42,503 nt of DNA from the NCBI GenBank assembly GCA_017403205.1, contig JAFQOM010000106.1, positions 1 through 42,503 on the forward strand, given 5' to 3'. Positions 31,737 through 41,974 of this stretch are shown here, one piece after another. The notes beneath the pieces are model-generated. The model was given only the letters and a program-made list of their open reading frames with translations, made no database searches and had not been told where the DNA came from. The stretch is from Clostridia bacterium. GTDB lineage: Bacteria; Bacillota_A; Clostridia; Christensenellales; UBA1242. The stretch's first letter is position 1. Each line of letters begins with the position of its first letter. The position numbers and the translations under genes are program-made.

Positions 31737-31815
31737 AATTTAATATAAAGAAGTATTATTTATATATATATTATTATGCAGTTCTTCCAAAAATAAAAAA
31801 TACACATATAAAGCA

Positions 31816-31844
31816 TTGAAGATTGCCAATCTTTTTGTTAAAAT
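31816..31844 (+). promoter_or_regulatory. sigma-A promoter for the primosome pair
   Basis: TTGAAG (31816-31821), 17-base spacer, TAAAAT (31839-31844), 40 bases before the ATG at 31885. Confidence 0.6.
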
Positions 31845-31884
31845 AATTATACTTTCTTAAATAAACATTAAAAGGATTTTGGTC

Positions 31885-33342
31885 ATGGCTTTTTGTAAAT
31901 ACTCAACTAGTTTAATAAGCGAAGGAACCATTAGCATTGATATTAAGTTTTTAAACGATTATGTGCCAATTGCACCAGAAAATTGTTTAAAAGTTTATTT
32001 GTTTGGTTTGTTAAAATGTCAAAACAGCGCAGGCTATGACAATACAATAGAAAACTTTGAAAATGTATTAGGCTTAAGCAGAGAAGATATAATAAGCGCA
32101 TTTTTATATTGGCAAGATCAAAACCTTGTTCAGGTGTTGGAAACAGACCCTATAGAAATAAGGTTTTTGCCAACTAAAGACAATATAAAAAATTTAAAGA
32201 AAATAGACTCTAAAAAATATGCAACCTTTGTAAACGAAATTCAAGAAATAATTAGTGGTAGGCAAATTAACCCTAACGAATTTTATAAATATATAGATTT
32301 TGTAGAAACCTACCATATTCAACCTTGTGATTTTAATATGATTGTTAAATATTGTGTTACAAAAAAAGGTAATAATATCAATTGCAACTATATTTTAACT
32401 GTTGCAAAAGTTTGGGCGGAAGAAGGTATAAGAACTGCCGAAAAAATTGAAGAAAAAATAGAAAGTCTAACCTTATTAACAAGTGACATAAGTCAAGTAG
32501 CAAAAGCACTTAAATTTAAGGGCAACCTTTCTATTGAACATCAACAAATGTATGAAAAGTGGACAAAGTCTTTAGGTTTTACATTAAATACAATTTTGGC
32601 ATTATCTAAAAAAGTGTCAACTAAAACAAAAAATTATAGCTTTGAAATGCTTGATAAAACACTTATAAAATATTATGAGTTAAAGTTGATGAGCTTTGCA
32701 GAAATGCAGGAATATGAGTCAAACAAATCAGATCTTATTAACTTAGCAAAAGATATTAACAAAGCGCTTGGCATTTATTATGAGTCTGTTGAAAATGAAG
32801 TAGAAACATATATAATACCTTGGATTAATAAAGGTTTTAACGACATGTCTTTAATTCAAATTGCAAATTTTTGTTTTAAATCTAATGTTAGAACCCTTGA
32901 CGGCATGGACAGCACAATTCAAAAGTTTTATAAGTTAGGCCTTGTTTCTATTTCTAGCATAGATAGTCATTTAGAAGAATTGGTTAACACAGACAAAAAA
33001 ATTAAAGAACTTTTGTTAAAGTTAAATATAGATAGGCGAGTTAACAGTTTTGACAGGTCGTTTTATAGAAGTTGGACGTACAACTATAAGTTTGATGACG
33101 ACATTATTGATTATGCAATATCGTTATCTGTTAATAAAGCAAATGGTATGCAATATGCAAACACCTTGCTTAGCGATTGGAATGCTAAAGGTTTAAAATC
33201 TTTGCAGGAGGTTAAAAAACAAACTCCTATTAGCAGTGCAAATCAAACAAAAACTTTTGAGCGTAAGTCATTTGTAGCCAGAAGTTATTCTGAAGAAGAA
33301 GTTAACGCCTTGTTTGACAATTTAGATGAAATTAGCCTATAA
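31885..33342 (+). CDS. DnaD-domain primosome protein (Bacillus DnaB-type helicase loader)
   Basis: This 485-residue protein matches the length of B. subtilis DnaB, the membrane-associated initiation protein that with DnaD and DnaI loads the replicative helicase. N-terminal winged-helix region CLKVYLFGLLKCQNS, NFENVLGLSREDIISAFLYW; two DnaD-type (DDBH2) segments with the family's hydrophobic YxxxxxxxW/LI pattern, for example ANFCFKSNVRTLDGMDSTI and YANTLLSDWNAKGLKSL near the C-terminus. It sits directly before dnaI (23 bases), as dnaB-dnaI does in Bacillus. I give no symbol because dnaB here names the helicase at 8036. The ATG at 31885 has AAAAGGA before it; an in-frame TTG two codons earlier is less likely. 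No membrane helix is seen. Confidence 0.85.
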   Translation: MAFCKYSTSLISEGTISIDIKFLNDYVPIAPENCLKVYLFGLLKCQNSAGYDNTIENFENVLGLSREDIISAFLYWQDQNLVQVLETDPIEIRFLPTKDNIKNLKKIDSKKYATFVNEIQEIISGRQINPNEFYKYIDFVETYHIQPCDFNMIVKYCVTKKGNNINCNYILTVAKVWAEEGIRTAEKIEEKIESLTLLTSDISQVAKALKFKGNLSIEHQQMYEKWTKSLGFTLNTILALSKKVSTKTKNYSFEMLDKTLIKYYELKLMSFAEMQEYESNKSDLINLAKDINKALGIYYESVENEVETYIIPWINKGFNDMSLIQIANFCFKSNVRTLDGMDSTIQKFYKLGLVSISSIDSHLEELVNTDKKIKELLLKLNIDRRVNSFDRSFYRSWTYNYKFDDDIIDYAISLSVNKANGMQYANTLLSDWNAKGLKSLQEVKKQTPISSANQTKTFERKSFVARSYSEEEVNALFDNLDEISL

Positions 33343-33365
33343 AAATATTTTTAAAAAGGAAAAAA

Positions 33366-34301
33366 ATGAAAAACAGCGAAGTTAAAAAATTTGTTTTGGA
33401 ACAAATAAAAAACGTTAAAATACAAAACGAAAATATTGCAGAAGAAAATTTAAAAAAAGCACTATTTAATGAAGAGTTTAAAAACGCATATAGTTTGTAT
33501 AAAAGCTTAAATATCAAAAAAACAAAATTAAATGTGCTTGGTGAAGATACAAAACAAATTGATGGCGAATTAAACGCAGCAAAAGATAAGTTGCAAAGCG
33601 TTATAAAAAAATTAAAACTATCAACCAAAGATTTTAAACCAAACTACAGTTGTAAAATTTGTAGCGATAGTGGCGAGGTTGGTGGTGAATACTGCACATG
33701 TTATTATAAAAAGTTAAACGAACAATTGCTTAAAAACTTAGGTGCTAATGTAGATAGCGCTCACAATTTCGAAAATGCAGACTTTAGCATTTTTGACAAT
33801 AGCGAACAAATAAAAAAACTTTATAAAAAGGTGGAAGAGTGGTGCGACAATTTAAGCCAAAGCAAATGTAAAACTTTGGTTTTAAGTGGTGATCCTGGTG
33901 TTGGCAAAACATATCTTACAGAGTGTATTTGCAATAAACTTATAAACAAAAACCTAGTGGTTAATTATTACTCCTCTTTTGCTTTAAATGACTTATTTTA
34001 TAAATATCATACCGCGTTTTATCAAAACAAGGCGGGATTATTAGACGGGGTGTTAGAAAGCGACATATTAATAATTGATGATTTTGGCTCAGAACCAAAA
34101 ACCAAAGCAACAGAAGAATATTTTTATGCTATTTTAAACGAAAGGCTTGTAAAAAACAAACATACAATTATTTCTACAAACCTTTTACCAATGCAAATTT
34201 TAGATAAGTATGGAGAAAGGACTTTTAGCAGGCTTAACAACAAAGCATCTTCTGTTATGATAAAAATTGAAAATAAAGATTTAAGATTAAAAAGAAAATA
34301 A
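33366..34301 (+). CDS. dnaI: DnaI-like helicase loader ATPase
   Basis: An AAA+ ATPase that delivers the hexameric helicase to DNA. 311 residues, the same length as B. subtilis DnaI. The N-terminal part holds CKIC...CTC (Cys 96, 99, 110, 112) as a zinc site linking to the helicase-binding domain. The AAA+ core has Walker A GDPGVGKT (175-182), Walker B ILIIDDFGS, sensor 1 HTIISTNLLP and an Arg-finger region GERTFSRLNNKAS. Starts 23 bases after the DnaD-domain gene with AAAAAGGA. Ends at a terminator facing asnS. Confidence 0.92.
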   Translation: MKNSEVKKFVLEQIKNVKIQNENIAEENLKKALFNEEFKNAYSLYKSLNIKKTKLNVLGEDTKQIDGELNAAKDKLQSVIKKLKLSTKDFKPNYSCKICSDSGEVGGEYCTCYYKKLNEQLLKNLGANVDSAHNFENADFSIFDNSEQIKKLYKKVEEWCDNLSQSKCKTLVLSGDPGVGKTYLTECICNKLINKNLVVNYYSSFALNDLFYKYHTAFYQNKAGLLDGVLESDILIIDDFGSEPKTKATEEYFYAILNERLVKNKHTIISTNLLPMQILDKYGERTFSRLNNKASSVMIKIENKDLRLKRK

Positions 34302-34326
34302 AAAAGATGCTGTTTAGCATCTTTTT
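34301..34326. terminator. bidirectional terminator between dnaI and asnS
   Basis: AAAAAGATGCT, loop GTTT, AGCATCTTTTT: perfect 11-bp stem with T-run in plus direction and A-run that reads as Ts in the minus direction. It overlaps the last base of the dnaI stop region. Confidence 0.9.
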
Positions 34327-34332
34327 GTTTTA

Positions 34333-35721
34333 TTAATATTCACAATTTTTTGGTGTTCTTGGGAAGAGTTCTACGTCTCTGATGTTTGCAACGCCAGTAA
34401 TATACATAATAATTCTTTCAAAACCCAAACCAAAGCCGCTGTGAACACAGCCACCAAATTTTCTTAAGTTAATATACCACCAGTAGTCTTGTTCTTTTAA
34501 GCCCTTTTCCTTAATCATATCAAGCAATACATCAAGGCGTTCTTCTCTTTGGCTGCCACCAACAATTTCGCCAACGCCAGGCACCAATAAGTCGCAAGCG
34601 GCAACAGTTTTGTTGTCGTCGTTTAAGCGCATATAAAATGCCTTAAAGTCTTTTGGATAGTCTGTAACAAAAACAGGTTTTTTATAAATTTGTTCTGTTA
34701 AATATCTTTCATGTTCGCTTTGTAAGTCAGAACCCCATTCAACTTTATATTCAAACTTATCATTATGTTTTTTAAGCATTTCTACAGCTTCTGTGTAACT
34801 AACACGAGCAAAGTCACTGTTTTTAACAAGAGTAAGCCTTTCAATTAAAGTTTTGTCTACAAAATTGTTGAAGAATTCAAGTTCTGGCTTACAGTTTTCA
34901 AAAACATAATTAATTAAAAACTTAACCATGCCTTCAATCAAATCCATGTTATCTTTTAAATCATAAAAAGCCATTTCTGGTTCAATCATCCAAAACTCAC
35001 TTGCGTGACGAGCAGTGTTGCTGTTTTCTGATCTAAAGGTTGGGCCAAAAGTGTATACTTTAGAAAAAGCTAAAGCCATTGCTTCGCCCTCTAATTGTCC
35101 GGTTGGGGTTAAAAACACATTTTTGCCAAAAAAGTCGTTTTGAGGTGTAGCATTTTTCATAACTTCTTTATCATAAAAATTGTGTGTTGTAACTCTAAAT
35201 ACATCGCTGCCACCTTCGCAATCAGCACCAGTTATTATTGGGGTGTGAACGTAAGTAAAGTTTTTTTGTTTAAAGAAAGTGTGTATAGCATATGCAATTT
35301 CACTTCTTACTCTAAATACAGCATTAAATAAGTTTGTTCTTGGTCTTAGGTATGCAACTTCACGTAAAAACTCTAAACTATGGCCCTTTTTTTGAAGAGG
35401 ATATTCTGCAGGTGTAGCACCAATAATTTCAACTTTTGTTGCTTTAATTTCAAAAGGTTGTTTGTTTTGTGGTGTAGCAACTAAAGAGCCCTCGCACATA
35501 ATACTACTTCCAGCGTTTAGTTTTGCAACTTCATTATAATTATTTATATTTGTTGGTTCAAAAACAATTTGAACACCTTTAAAAGATGTGCCATCGTTTA
35601 AATCAATAAATCCAAAATTTTTGCTGTCTCTAACAGATCTAATCCAGCCGCCAACTTTAACGGCTTTTCCGTCAAGCTGATCAAATGATTTGTACAAATC
35701 TTTTATGTCTGTCTTTTTCAT
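34333..35721 (-). CDS. asnS: asparaginyl-tRNA synthetase
   Basis: A 462-residue class IIb synthetase that attaches asparagine to tRNA-Asn. The N-terminal OB-fold has [19 protein letters not shown]; the catalytic domain shows motif 2 [34 protein letters not shown], and motif 3 [14 protein letters not shown]. AsnS-type features such as [10 protein letters not shown] distinguish it from AspRS. The ATG at 35721 is chosen because the usual MKKTxI start follows; a nearer ATG at 35733 overlaps the GGAG itself. GGAG is 12 bases upstream. No T-box leader was seen in the 100-base leader. Confidence 0.96.
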   Translation of the reverse strand: MKKTDIKDLYKSFDQLDGKAVKVGGWIRSVRDSKNFGFIDLNDGTSFKGVQIVFEPTNINNYNEVAKLNAGSSIMCEGSLVATPQNKQPFEIKATKVEIIGATPAEYPLQKKGHSLEFLREVAYLRPRTNLFNAVFRVRSEIAYAIHTFFKQKNFTYVHTPIITGADCEGGSDVFRVTTHNFYDKEVMKNATPQNDFFGKNVFLTPTGQLEGEAMALAFSKVYTFGPTFRSENSNTARHASEFWMIEPEMAFYDLKDNMDLIEGMVKFLINYVFENCKPELEFFNNFVDKTLIERLTLVKNSDFARVSYTEAVEMLKKHNDKFEYKVEWGSDLQSEHERYLTEQIYKKPVFVTDYPKDFKAFYMRLNDDNKTVAACDLLVPGVGEIVGGSQREERLDVLLDMIKEKGLKEQDYWWYINLRKFGGCVHSGFGLGFERIIMYITGVANIRDVELFPRTPKNCEY

Positions 35722-35780
35722 TTTTATAAACATCTCCTAAAAAAATTCGTAAATCATTATATCACTAATTTAAAAAAATA

Positions 35781-35810
35781 AAAAGAGAAAAATATTCTTT
35801 TTCTCTTTAA
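35781..35810 (-). terminator. terminator for the minus-strand gene 35831-36151
   Basis: On the minus strand AAAGAGAAAAA pairs with TTTTTCTCTTT followed by TTATTTTTTT. It lies just beyond the stop of the small minus-strand gene. Confidence 0.75.
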
Positions 35811-35830
35811 TTATCGCATATATATAGATT

Positions 35831-36151
35831 TTAATAAAACTTTACAATGTTTTTTAATATTAAACCAGTGTTAGTTTGCAAACCAACAACTTTTTTTGAC
35901 GCAATATCTAAAACGGGTTTTATTGTATGAATAGGCTCGTTATGCACAACTTGTAACCAATTTTTGCTGTTTAGAGTTTTTAGCACGCTTTTTTCATATA
36001 AATCAAACATTTCTTTGTTCATATAAGTAGAGCTAAACTCAATCTCCTTACCTTTTTTATCAAAAAGTGAAATGACAAGTTGAAACTCGTTAACAGAGCT
36101 GCTTTTTTTTGTATTAACAACGTGATGATTTATAAATAAACTTTCTTCCAT
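35831..36151 (-). CDS. hypothetical 106-residue protein
   Basis: No family recognised. The ATG at 36151 is taken because AAGGA lies 8 bases before it; the longer frame would add a stretch of Val and Ile without RBS. The product starts MEESLFINHHVVNTKKSSSV, has VNEFQLVISLFDKKGKEIEF and a helix with EMFDLYEKSVLKTLNSKNW, then ASKKVVGLQTNTGLILK. It looks like a small folded alpha/beta protein, with no Cys, no membrane segment. It stands alone, divergent from the AlkD-like gene and followed by its own terminator. Confidence 0.65.
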   Translation of the reverse strand: MEESLFINHHVVNTKKSSSVNEFQLVISLFDKKGKEIEFSSTYMNKEMFDLYEKSVLKTLNSKNWLQVVHNEPIHTIKPVLDIASKKVVGLQTNTGLILKNIVKFY

Positions 36152-36219
36152 TTTTAAATCCTTAATTAAAATTATTATAACAAAAAAAATAACCAACTAA
36201 AAACAAATTAAACATATAT

Positions 36220-36248
36220 TTTAGGTTTTTATGTATATATGATATAAT
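36220..36248 (+). promoter_or_regulatory. extended -10 promoter for the AlkD-like gene
   Basis: TGATATAAT (36240-36248) is an extended -10 with a perfect TATAAT; the -35 at 36220 (TTTAGG) is weak. TTG start follows at 36283 with GAGG 7 bases before it. Confidence 0.5.
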
Positions 36249-36282
36249 TTTATGTATCAAAGGTTGTTAGTGAGGTAAAAAA

Positions 36283-36999
36283 TTGGATAACAAAAATGTT
36301 TCAATTCTAAACAAATCAACGTGGAATAATGCGGATTTTGATGATTATTATTTGTTTTTAAATACCATAAAAGGTAACGATTTTAATTGTGCATGGGAGC
36401 AGAAAATTGTAAATACAAAATTGCCTTGTTTTTCTATTGGAAGTAAAAATACAAGATTGATTGCAAATGAAATCTATAAAGGCAATTATACTGATTTTTT
36501 AAAAAATATTGAGTTTAGAACACATGTAGACACTCTGGTATTTGCTTTTATACTTAACAAAATTAAAGATTTTGATTTGTATGAAAAATTTTTAATAAAT
36601 TTTTCACATAAAGTTGACAATTGGGCGAGTTGCGATACTTTAAAATATAAAAACAAAGACAAACAAAAGCTTTTTTATCTTTGCAACAAATTATTAGTCA
36701 GTAGTTACACCTTTGCAAGAAGAATAGCTGTTAATATATTGTTTGAATTTATTAGCAAAGATATAGATGTTATCTTTAATATTTTGGATTCGCTCTCACA
36801 AGAAAAAGAATATTATGTTAATATGAGCGCAGCTTGGTTGTTGTGTGAGTGTTTTATAAAATGTAGACAAAATACATTAAATTATTTTGAGCTTAACAAA
36901 ACTAACAGTTTTATAATAAACAAGGCAATATCTAAATGCTGCGATAGTTTTAGAGTAAGTAAAGAGGATAAAATTTTATTAAAACAATTTAAAAAATAA
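36283..36999 (+). CDS. DNA alkylation repair protein (AlkD-like)
   Basis: A 238-residue HEAT-repeat protein of the AlkC/AlkD DNA glycosylase group, which removes 3- and 7-alkylpurines without base flipping. Seen: the VDNWASCDTL segment (family: VDNWDxCD, with the catalytic Asp), the FARRIAVNILFEF helix and EKEYYVNMSAAWLLCE, the strongly conserved EEYYVNxAxAW pattern of this family. In VDNWASCD the second conserved Asp of DNWDxxD reads Ala, leaving Asp in CD, so activity is not certain. Starts with TTG after GTGAGG. It stands alone. Confidence 0.83.
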   Translation: MDNKNVSILNKSTWNNADFDDYYLFLNTIKGNDFNCAWEQKIVNTKLPCFSIGSKNTRLIANEIYKGNYTDFLKNIEFRTHVDTLVFAFILNKIKDFDLYEKFLINFSHKVDNWASCDTLKYKNKDKQKLFYLCNKLLVSSYTFARRIAVNILFEFISKDIDVIFNILDSLSQEKEYYVNMSAAWLLCECFIKCRQNTLNYFELNKTNSFIINKAISKCCDSFRVSKEDKILLKQFKK

Positions 37000-37192
37000 A
37001 ACACCTTTTATAAATTTAAAAATTTGTATACGCCGCAAATTATAACACATGTAGCAATTAAAATTTTTATTTTTTCTATTTATTGTTATTAAAAATTTGT
37101 TTATTTTAAAATATTATAAGCGTCGCAAAATATTTATATTGTGGCGTTTTTATATTTTTGTTATAATAAGTACACAAAAGGGATATGTTTTT

Positions 37193-39424
37193 ATGCAAGA
37201 TTTTGAAATTTTAGCACCTGTTAAGGATGAAGAAAATTTTTATCAAGCCATAAATAACGGGGCAGATGCTGTTTACCTTGGTTTAAAGGATTTTAACGCT
37301 AGGCAAAAAGCAAGCAATTTTGATGATAAAAATTTAAAAAAGATAGTAGAATATGCTCATTTTTTTGGTGTTAAGGTTTATGTTGCCCTAAATACAATTG
37401 TTGTTGATGGCGAAGTAGAAAGGCTTGTAGAATTGGTTAAACTTGCTACTAGCTGCCAGGTAGATGCGTTTATTGTTCAGGATTTGGGTGTTGCAAAAAT
37501 ATTAAAAGATTGTTTTAAAAACATTGTTTTGCATGGTAGTACGCAACTTGGTGTTCACAATTTATATGGCGCAAAAATGTGTGAGCAAATGGGTTTGACT
37601 AGAGTTGTTTTAAGCAGAGAAACTACTTTAGAAGATATAAAACAAATAAAACAAAATACAAATTTAGAGTTAGAGTTTTTTGTTCAAGGCGCTCTTTGTG
37701 TTGCATTTTCAGGGGTTTGTTATTTAAGCAGTATAAAACATGATTGTAGCGGCAATAGAGGTAAGTGTTTGCAATTATGTAGATTGTGTTATAGTGCAGA
37801 AGACAAAAACAAAAAAGAAAAAGGATATTTTTTATCGCCAACAGATTTATGTTTTATCGACAAAATTAAAGACTTATTTGATATTGGCATAACTTCTTTT
37901 AAAATAGAGGGAAGATTGCGCAGACCTAGTTATGTTGCCTTAACAAGCAAATATTTTAGCCTAGCTAAAAAAAGCATTTTAAACAATCAGCCACTTAACA
38001 AAGAAGAGTACTTAAAAGCTATAAAAAAAGTTTTTTATAGGGGAGAATATAACAATGGTTTTTATTTTGAAAAACAACCTCAAAAAAACATAATTAATAC
38101 AAGTTTTCAAAATCACAGAGGTGTGTTAATCGGCAAGGTTTTAAGTGTAAAGCCTTTTAAAGATATTTATCAAATATCCATAAAAACACCTCACAAAATT
38201 ATTAAAAATGATGGATTGAAATTTGTAGACAAACAAGGCTTTGAATTAAGTATGGGTGTTGGGTCTGTATCAAATGTTCCATCCCAAAGGGATGTGTATG
38301 ATGTTTATTCAAAAGTTAAACCAAAAGTAGATGATGACGTTTATTTAACAGTAGATTTTGAGTGGGAACAGAACCTATTAAACAACAAACAAAAAAAATC
38401 ATTTGACGCATATTTTGAGGCAAAACAAAACACGCCGGCAAAGCTTGTTATAACAAGTGGCAAATTAAGTGTTGAAGCAAAGTCTGACTTTATATTGCCT
38501 CCAGCAAAAAAACATGGCTTAACAGAAGAAGATATTAAACAGTGCTTGCAAAAAGCAGACGACCTTCCAATTAAACTAAACAATTTTAGTTGTTGTTTGC
38601 AAAATGTATTTATTCCAAAATCAAAATTAAACGAATTAAGAAGAAAAGCTTTTGAAAATTTTTATAAGGCAGTAATAGATGATTATATTAAAACAAATAT
38701 GAAAGTTGTTTGTTTTAAACAAGAGGCATTTGATGCCTTAAAAATAAAAGCCAGAGATGCTGTGTATCAAAACTACAATTTTGTATGTGTAGATGAAAAA
38801 ATTATTAAAAATGATGTTGAGGCATTAAAAAGATATGTTCAATATAAATTTGTTTTAAGTCCCGTCAATTTTAGCATAGAAAACATAATACAATGTTTTG
38901 ACAAAGCAAAAGAGTTGGGGTTTAAAGATTTTTATTTAAATTTGCCAAAAGTTGCAAGATATAAAGACTTTTTAAAATTAAACCAAATAATTTTAAGTTT
39001 GCCGCAACAAATTGGATTAATAGCAAATAATATATATGCAATTAACTATATTAATCAAAAAAGAAATATAGTAGGTGGTGCATATTTAAATATAGCAAAC
39101 AAGTTTAGTGCATATGCATTAAAACAATTTGGCATAAATTCGTTTATTAAAAGCTTTGAAAGTTTTGCAAAAGATTTTGATAAAGGTGTATCTTATCAAG
39201 GCAAGCCAGCACTTATGACATTTTGTCATTGTCCATATAAAACAGTGCATAAAAATGAGTTGTGTAAAGATTGTAAGTATACTGGTTTTTTAACATACAA
39301 AGATGATGCAGAAAATGAATATAAAATAAGAAGAACAAAAATAGAAGGCTGTGTTTTTGAACTTATTAGCAATCATAAATTAAACTTAGAAAATGGCCAG
39401 TTAGTTTATGTTGATTTAAGATAA
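37193..39424 (+). CDS. U32 family peptidase (RlhA/TrhP-like, RNA hydroxylation group)
   Basis: A 743-residue U32 protein. Family motifs: NFYQAINNGADAVYLGLKDF at the start, HGSTQLGVHNLYGAKMCEQMG, LSRET, the CSGNRGKCLQLCR cluster-binding Cys region, and FKIEGRLRRPSYVA. Members with this layout act with an iron-sulphur site in hydroxylation of 23S rRNA C2501 (RlhA) or tRNA U34 (TrhP), using prephenate-linked chemistry, rather than as proteases. The C-terminal half is poorly conserved and ends in MTFCHCPYK...CKDCKYTG, another Cys set. ATG at 37193 is chosen because GGGATATG precedes it and the conserved start DFEILAPVKD follows; the earlier ATG lacks an RBS. Which RNA it acts on is unknown. Confidence 0.9.
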   Translation: MQDFEILAPVKDEENFYQAINNGADAVYLGLKDFNARQKASNFDDKNLKKIVEYAHFFGVKVYVALNTIVVDGEVERLVELVKLATSCQVDAFIVQDLGVAKILKDCFKNIVLHGSTQLGVHNLYGAKMCEQMGLTRVVLSRETTLEDIKQIKQNTNLELEFFVQGALCVAFSGVCYLSSIKHDCSGNRGKCLQLCRLCYSAEDKNKKEKGYFLSPTDLCFIDKIKDLFDIGITSFKIEGRLRRPSYVALTSKYFSLAKKSILNNQPLNKEEYLKAIKKVFYRGEYNNGFYFEKQPQKNIINTSFQNHRGVLIGKVLSVKPFKDIYQISIKTPHKIIKNDGLKFVDKQGFELSMGVGSVSNVPSQRDVYDVYSKVKPKVDDDVYLTVDFEWEQNLLNNKQKKSFDAYFEAKQNTPAKLVITSGKLSVEAKSDFILPPAKKHGLTEEDIKQCLQKADDLPIKLNNFSCCLQNVFIPKSKLNELRRKAFENFYKAVIDDYIKTNMKVVCFKQEAFDALKIKARDAVYQNYNFVCVDEKIIKNDVEALKRYVQYKFVLSPVNFSIENIIQCFDKAKELGFKDFYLNLPKVARYKDFLKLNQIILSLPQQIGLIANNIYAINYINQKRNIVGGAYLNIANKFSAYALKQFGINSFIKSFESFAKDFDKGVSYQGKPALMTFCHCPYKTVHKNELCKDCKYTGFLTYKDDAENEYKIRRTKIEGCVFELISNHKLNLENGQLVYVDLR

Positions 39425-39535
39425 AATAATTTACAGGATTTAGGCTTTTTGCTTGATAAAAAACTCTTTAAAAAGCATAAATTTGTTCAATAAAAACAAA
39501 CATAAAAAAACACTAAAAAATCAGTTGGTTTACTA

Positions 39536-39564
39536 TTGACAATTAATTAAAAAATGGTTAAAAT
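39536..39564 (+). promoter_or_regulatory. consensus sigma-A promoter for pflB
   Basis: TTGACA (39536-39541), 17-base spacer, TAAAAT (39559-39564), 39 bases before the pflB ATG. No clear redox-factor operator was recognised beside it. Confidence 0.7.
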
Positions 39565-39603
39565 TTGGCTTGTGCTAATGAGAAAAACACTATAGGAGAA
39601 ATT

Positions 39604-41859
39604 ATGAAAAAAGAAAAAACTACCCAATCTTTTGAAGCATGGAAAGGCTTTAAAAAAGGTGCATGGCAAGAAGAAATTAATGTTGCAAATTTTATACTTT
39701 CTAACTACAAAGAATATCGTGGTGACGAAAGTTTTTTAAGTGGAATAAGCAAAAGAACACAAAAAGTTATGAATAAAGTTGACAAACTTTTGCTTAAAGA
39801 AGCAAAAAAAGGTTTGCTTGATGTTGAATTAAAAAAATTATCAGGTGTTACAAATTTTAATCCTGGTTATATTGATAAAAAGAACGAGGTTATTGTTGGC
39901 CTTCAAACAGATAAACCATTAAAGAGAATTGTTAACCTTTATGGTGGCGTAAGAATGGCAAAAACAGCTCTTGGTGCGTACAACAAAAAGCTTGATAAAA
40001 AAATAGATCAAATGTTTACAGAGTTTAGAAAAACTCACAATGACGGTGTTTTTGATGCTTACACTCCAGAAGTGAGGCGCGCAAGAAGTGCCGGCTTGTT
40101 AACTGGTTTGCCAGATGCTTACGGTAGAGGCAGAATTATAGGTGACTATCGCAGAATTGCTCTTTATGGCGTTGATTATTTGATAGAAAAAAAGAAAAAA
40201 GATTTAGACACAATTTGTTTAGATGTAACAACAGATGAAGGTATAAGACTTAGAGAAGAAGTTAACGAACAAATAAGAGCTTTAGGCAAAATTAAAGAAA
40301 TGGCTGCTACTTATGGCTGTGATATTTCAAAACCTGCAAACAATGCTAAAGAAGCAATTCAATGGACATATTTTGGTTATCTTGCAAGTGTAAAAGAAAA
40401 CAACGGCGCAGCAATGAGCCTTGGCAGAACATCAACTTTTATTGATATATTTATTGAAAGAGACCTTAAAAACGGCGTTTTAACAGAAGATCAAGCTCAA
40501 GAACTTGTTGATCAATTTGTTATTAAACTTCGCCTTGTAAGACATTTAAGAACACCAGAATATGACGAAGTATTTGCTGGTGATCCAACATGGGTTACAG
40601 AAAGTATTGGCGGAATGCTTGATGACAAAAAGAGTTTGGTTACAAAAACATCATTTAGGTATCTTCAAACTCTTATTAATTTAAAACCAAGTCCAGAACC
40701 AAATCTAACAGTATTATATTCTTCAAAGTTGCCAGAAAAATTTAGAAAGTTCTGCGCTAAAATTTCCATCTTAACAGATTCTATTCAATATGAAGGCGAT
40801 GATGTTATGCGTGAAATTAGCGGAAGCGACTATGCAATTGCATGCTGTGTAAGCGCAATGAAAGTTGGCAAAGAAATGCAATTTTTTGGTGCTCGCTGCA
40901 ATCTTGCAAAAGCACTTTTATATGCAATTAATGGCGGTGTTGATGAAAAGAGTGGAAAACTTGTTGTTTATGGCTTAGAAAAAAATACAGAAGATGTTTT
41001 AAGCTATGAAAAAGTAAGAGAACAATACTCAAAAACACTAAGAAAAATTGCAAAAACATATGTAGATGCAATGAATGTTATTCACTATATGCATGATAAA
41101 TATGCTTATGAAGCAAGCCAAATGGCTCTTCATGATACACTCGTTAACAGGCTTATGGCTTTTGGTTGTGCAGGTTTCTCTGTTGCTGTTGATAGTTTAT
41201 CAGCAATTAAATATGCACAAGTAAAACCAGTTAGAGATGAAAATGGTATTGCAAAACATTTTAAAGTTGAAGGCGCATTTCCAAAGTTTGGTAACGATGA
41301 CGACAAAGTTGACTTGCTTGGTGTTGAACTTGCAAAAGAATTTATAGGTTACTTAAAAGAAAATAAATTGTATAGAGATGCTCATCATACATTGTCATTG
41401 TTAACAATTACATCAAATGTTATGTATGGCAAAAAAACAGGTGACACTCCTGATGGTCGTTGGTCTGGTGAACCTTTTGCACCGGGTGCAAATCCAATGC
41501 ATGGCAGAGATTGCTGTGGTGCTTTGGCTTCATTAAACTCTGTTGCAAAAATACCATATACAGACGTCTGTCAAGATGGCATTTCAAACACATTCTCAAT
41601 TGTTCCTAATGCTTTGGGTCACACTGAAGATGAACAAAAGAAAAATTTGGTATCTATTTTAGATGGTTACTTTAATCAAAAAGCACAACATATAAATGTT
41701 AACGTTTTGAACAGAGACCTTTTAATAGACGCTATGAACAATCCATGGAAATATCCAAACCTTACAATTAGAGTTTCTGGTTATGCTGTTAACTTTAACA
41801 AACTTGACAGAGCTCACCAAGAAGAAGTTATTTCAAGAACATTCCATAACAAGATTTAA
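39604..41859 (+). CDS. pflB: formate C-acetyltransferase (pyruvate formate-lyase)
   Basis: This glycyl-radical enzyme splits pyruvate with CoA into acetyl-CoA and formate under anaerobic conditions. The 751-residue protein carries the catalytic Cys pair C414-C415 in [18 protein letters not shown], and the radical Gly726 in [11 protein letters not shown], 25 residues before the end. [20 protein letters not shown] and [15 protein letters not shown] are standard PFL motifs. TATAGGAG precedes ATG; an earlier in-frame start would add 13 unrelated residues. It is followed by its activase gene after a terminator-like hairpin. No fused alcohol dehydrogenase is present. Confidence 0.97.
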   Translation: MKKEKTTQSFEAWKGFKKGAWQEEINVANFILSNYKEYRGDESFLSGISKRTQKVMNKVDKLLLKEAKKGLLDVELKKLSGVTNFNPGYIDKKNEVIVGLQTDKPLKRIVNLYGGVRMAKTALGAYNKKLDKKIDQMFTEFRKTHNDGVFDAYTPEVRRARSAGLLTGLPDAYGRGRIIGDYRRIALYGVDYLIEKKKKDLDTICLDVTTDEGIRLREEVNEQIRALGKIKEMAATYGCDISKPANNAKEAIQWTYFGYLASVKENNGAAMSLGRTSTFIDIFIERDLKNGVLTEDQAQELVDQFVIKLRLVRHLRTPEYDEVFAGDPTWVTESIGGMLDDKKSLVTKTSFRYLQTLINLKPSPEPNLTVLYSSKLPEKFRKFCAKISILTDSIQYEGDDVMREISGSDYAIACCVSAMKVGKEMQFFGARCNLAKALLYAINGGVDEKSGKLVVYGLEKNTEDVLSYEKVREQYSKTLRKIAKTYVDAMNVIHYMHDKYAYEASQMALHDTLVNRLMAFGCAGFSVAVDSLSAIKYAQVKPVRDENGIAKHFKVEGAFPKFGNDDDKVDLLGVELAKEFIGYLKENKLYRDAHHTLSLLTITSNVMYGKKTGDTPDGRWSGEPFAPGANPMHGRDCCGALASLNSVAKIPYTDVCQDGISNTFSIVPNALGHTEDEQKKNLVSILDGYFNQKAQHINVNVLNRDLLIDAMNNPWKYPNLTIRVSGYAVNFNKLDRAHQEEVISRTFHNKI

Positions 41860-41907
41860 TTGTTTTGCTTGAATTAAATTTTGAGGTTTGATAGAATAAA
41901 AAAAATT

Positions 41908-41950
41908 AAAGCGTAAAGTTCTAGAAAATAAATTTGAATTTTGCGCTTTT
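41908..41950 (+). terminator. hairpin between pflB and pflA (attenuator-like)
   Basis: AAAGCGTAAAGTTC pairs with GAATTTTGCGCTTT (14 pairs with two G-U) across a 15-base loop, followed by a short T-rich tract and then the AGGAGG of pflA. It could lower pflA expression relative to pflB. Confidence 0.7.
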
Positions 41951-41974
41951 TATATTTAAAAGGAGGTGTTTTGC

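Noticed and set aside
35722..35830. T-box riboswitch before asnS
   Set aside because: The leader is only about 100 bases, lacks the conserved T-box sequence and anti-terminator, and the hairpin there belongs to the neighbouring minus-strand gene.
37000..37192. Possible small gene or RNA between the AlkD-like gene and the U32 gene
   Set aside because: No open frame with an RBS and no hairpin with a T-run was found; it looks like plain A+T-rich leader sequence.
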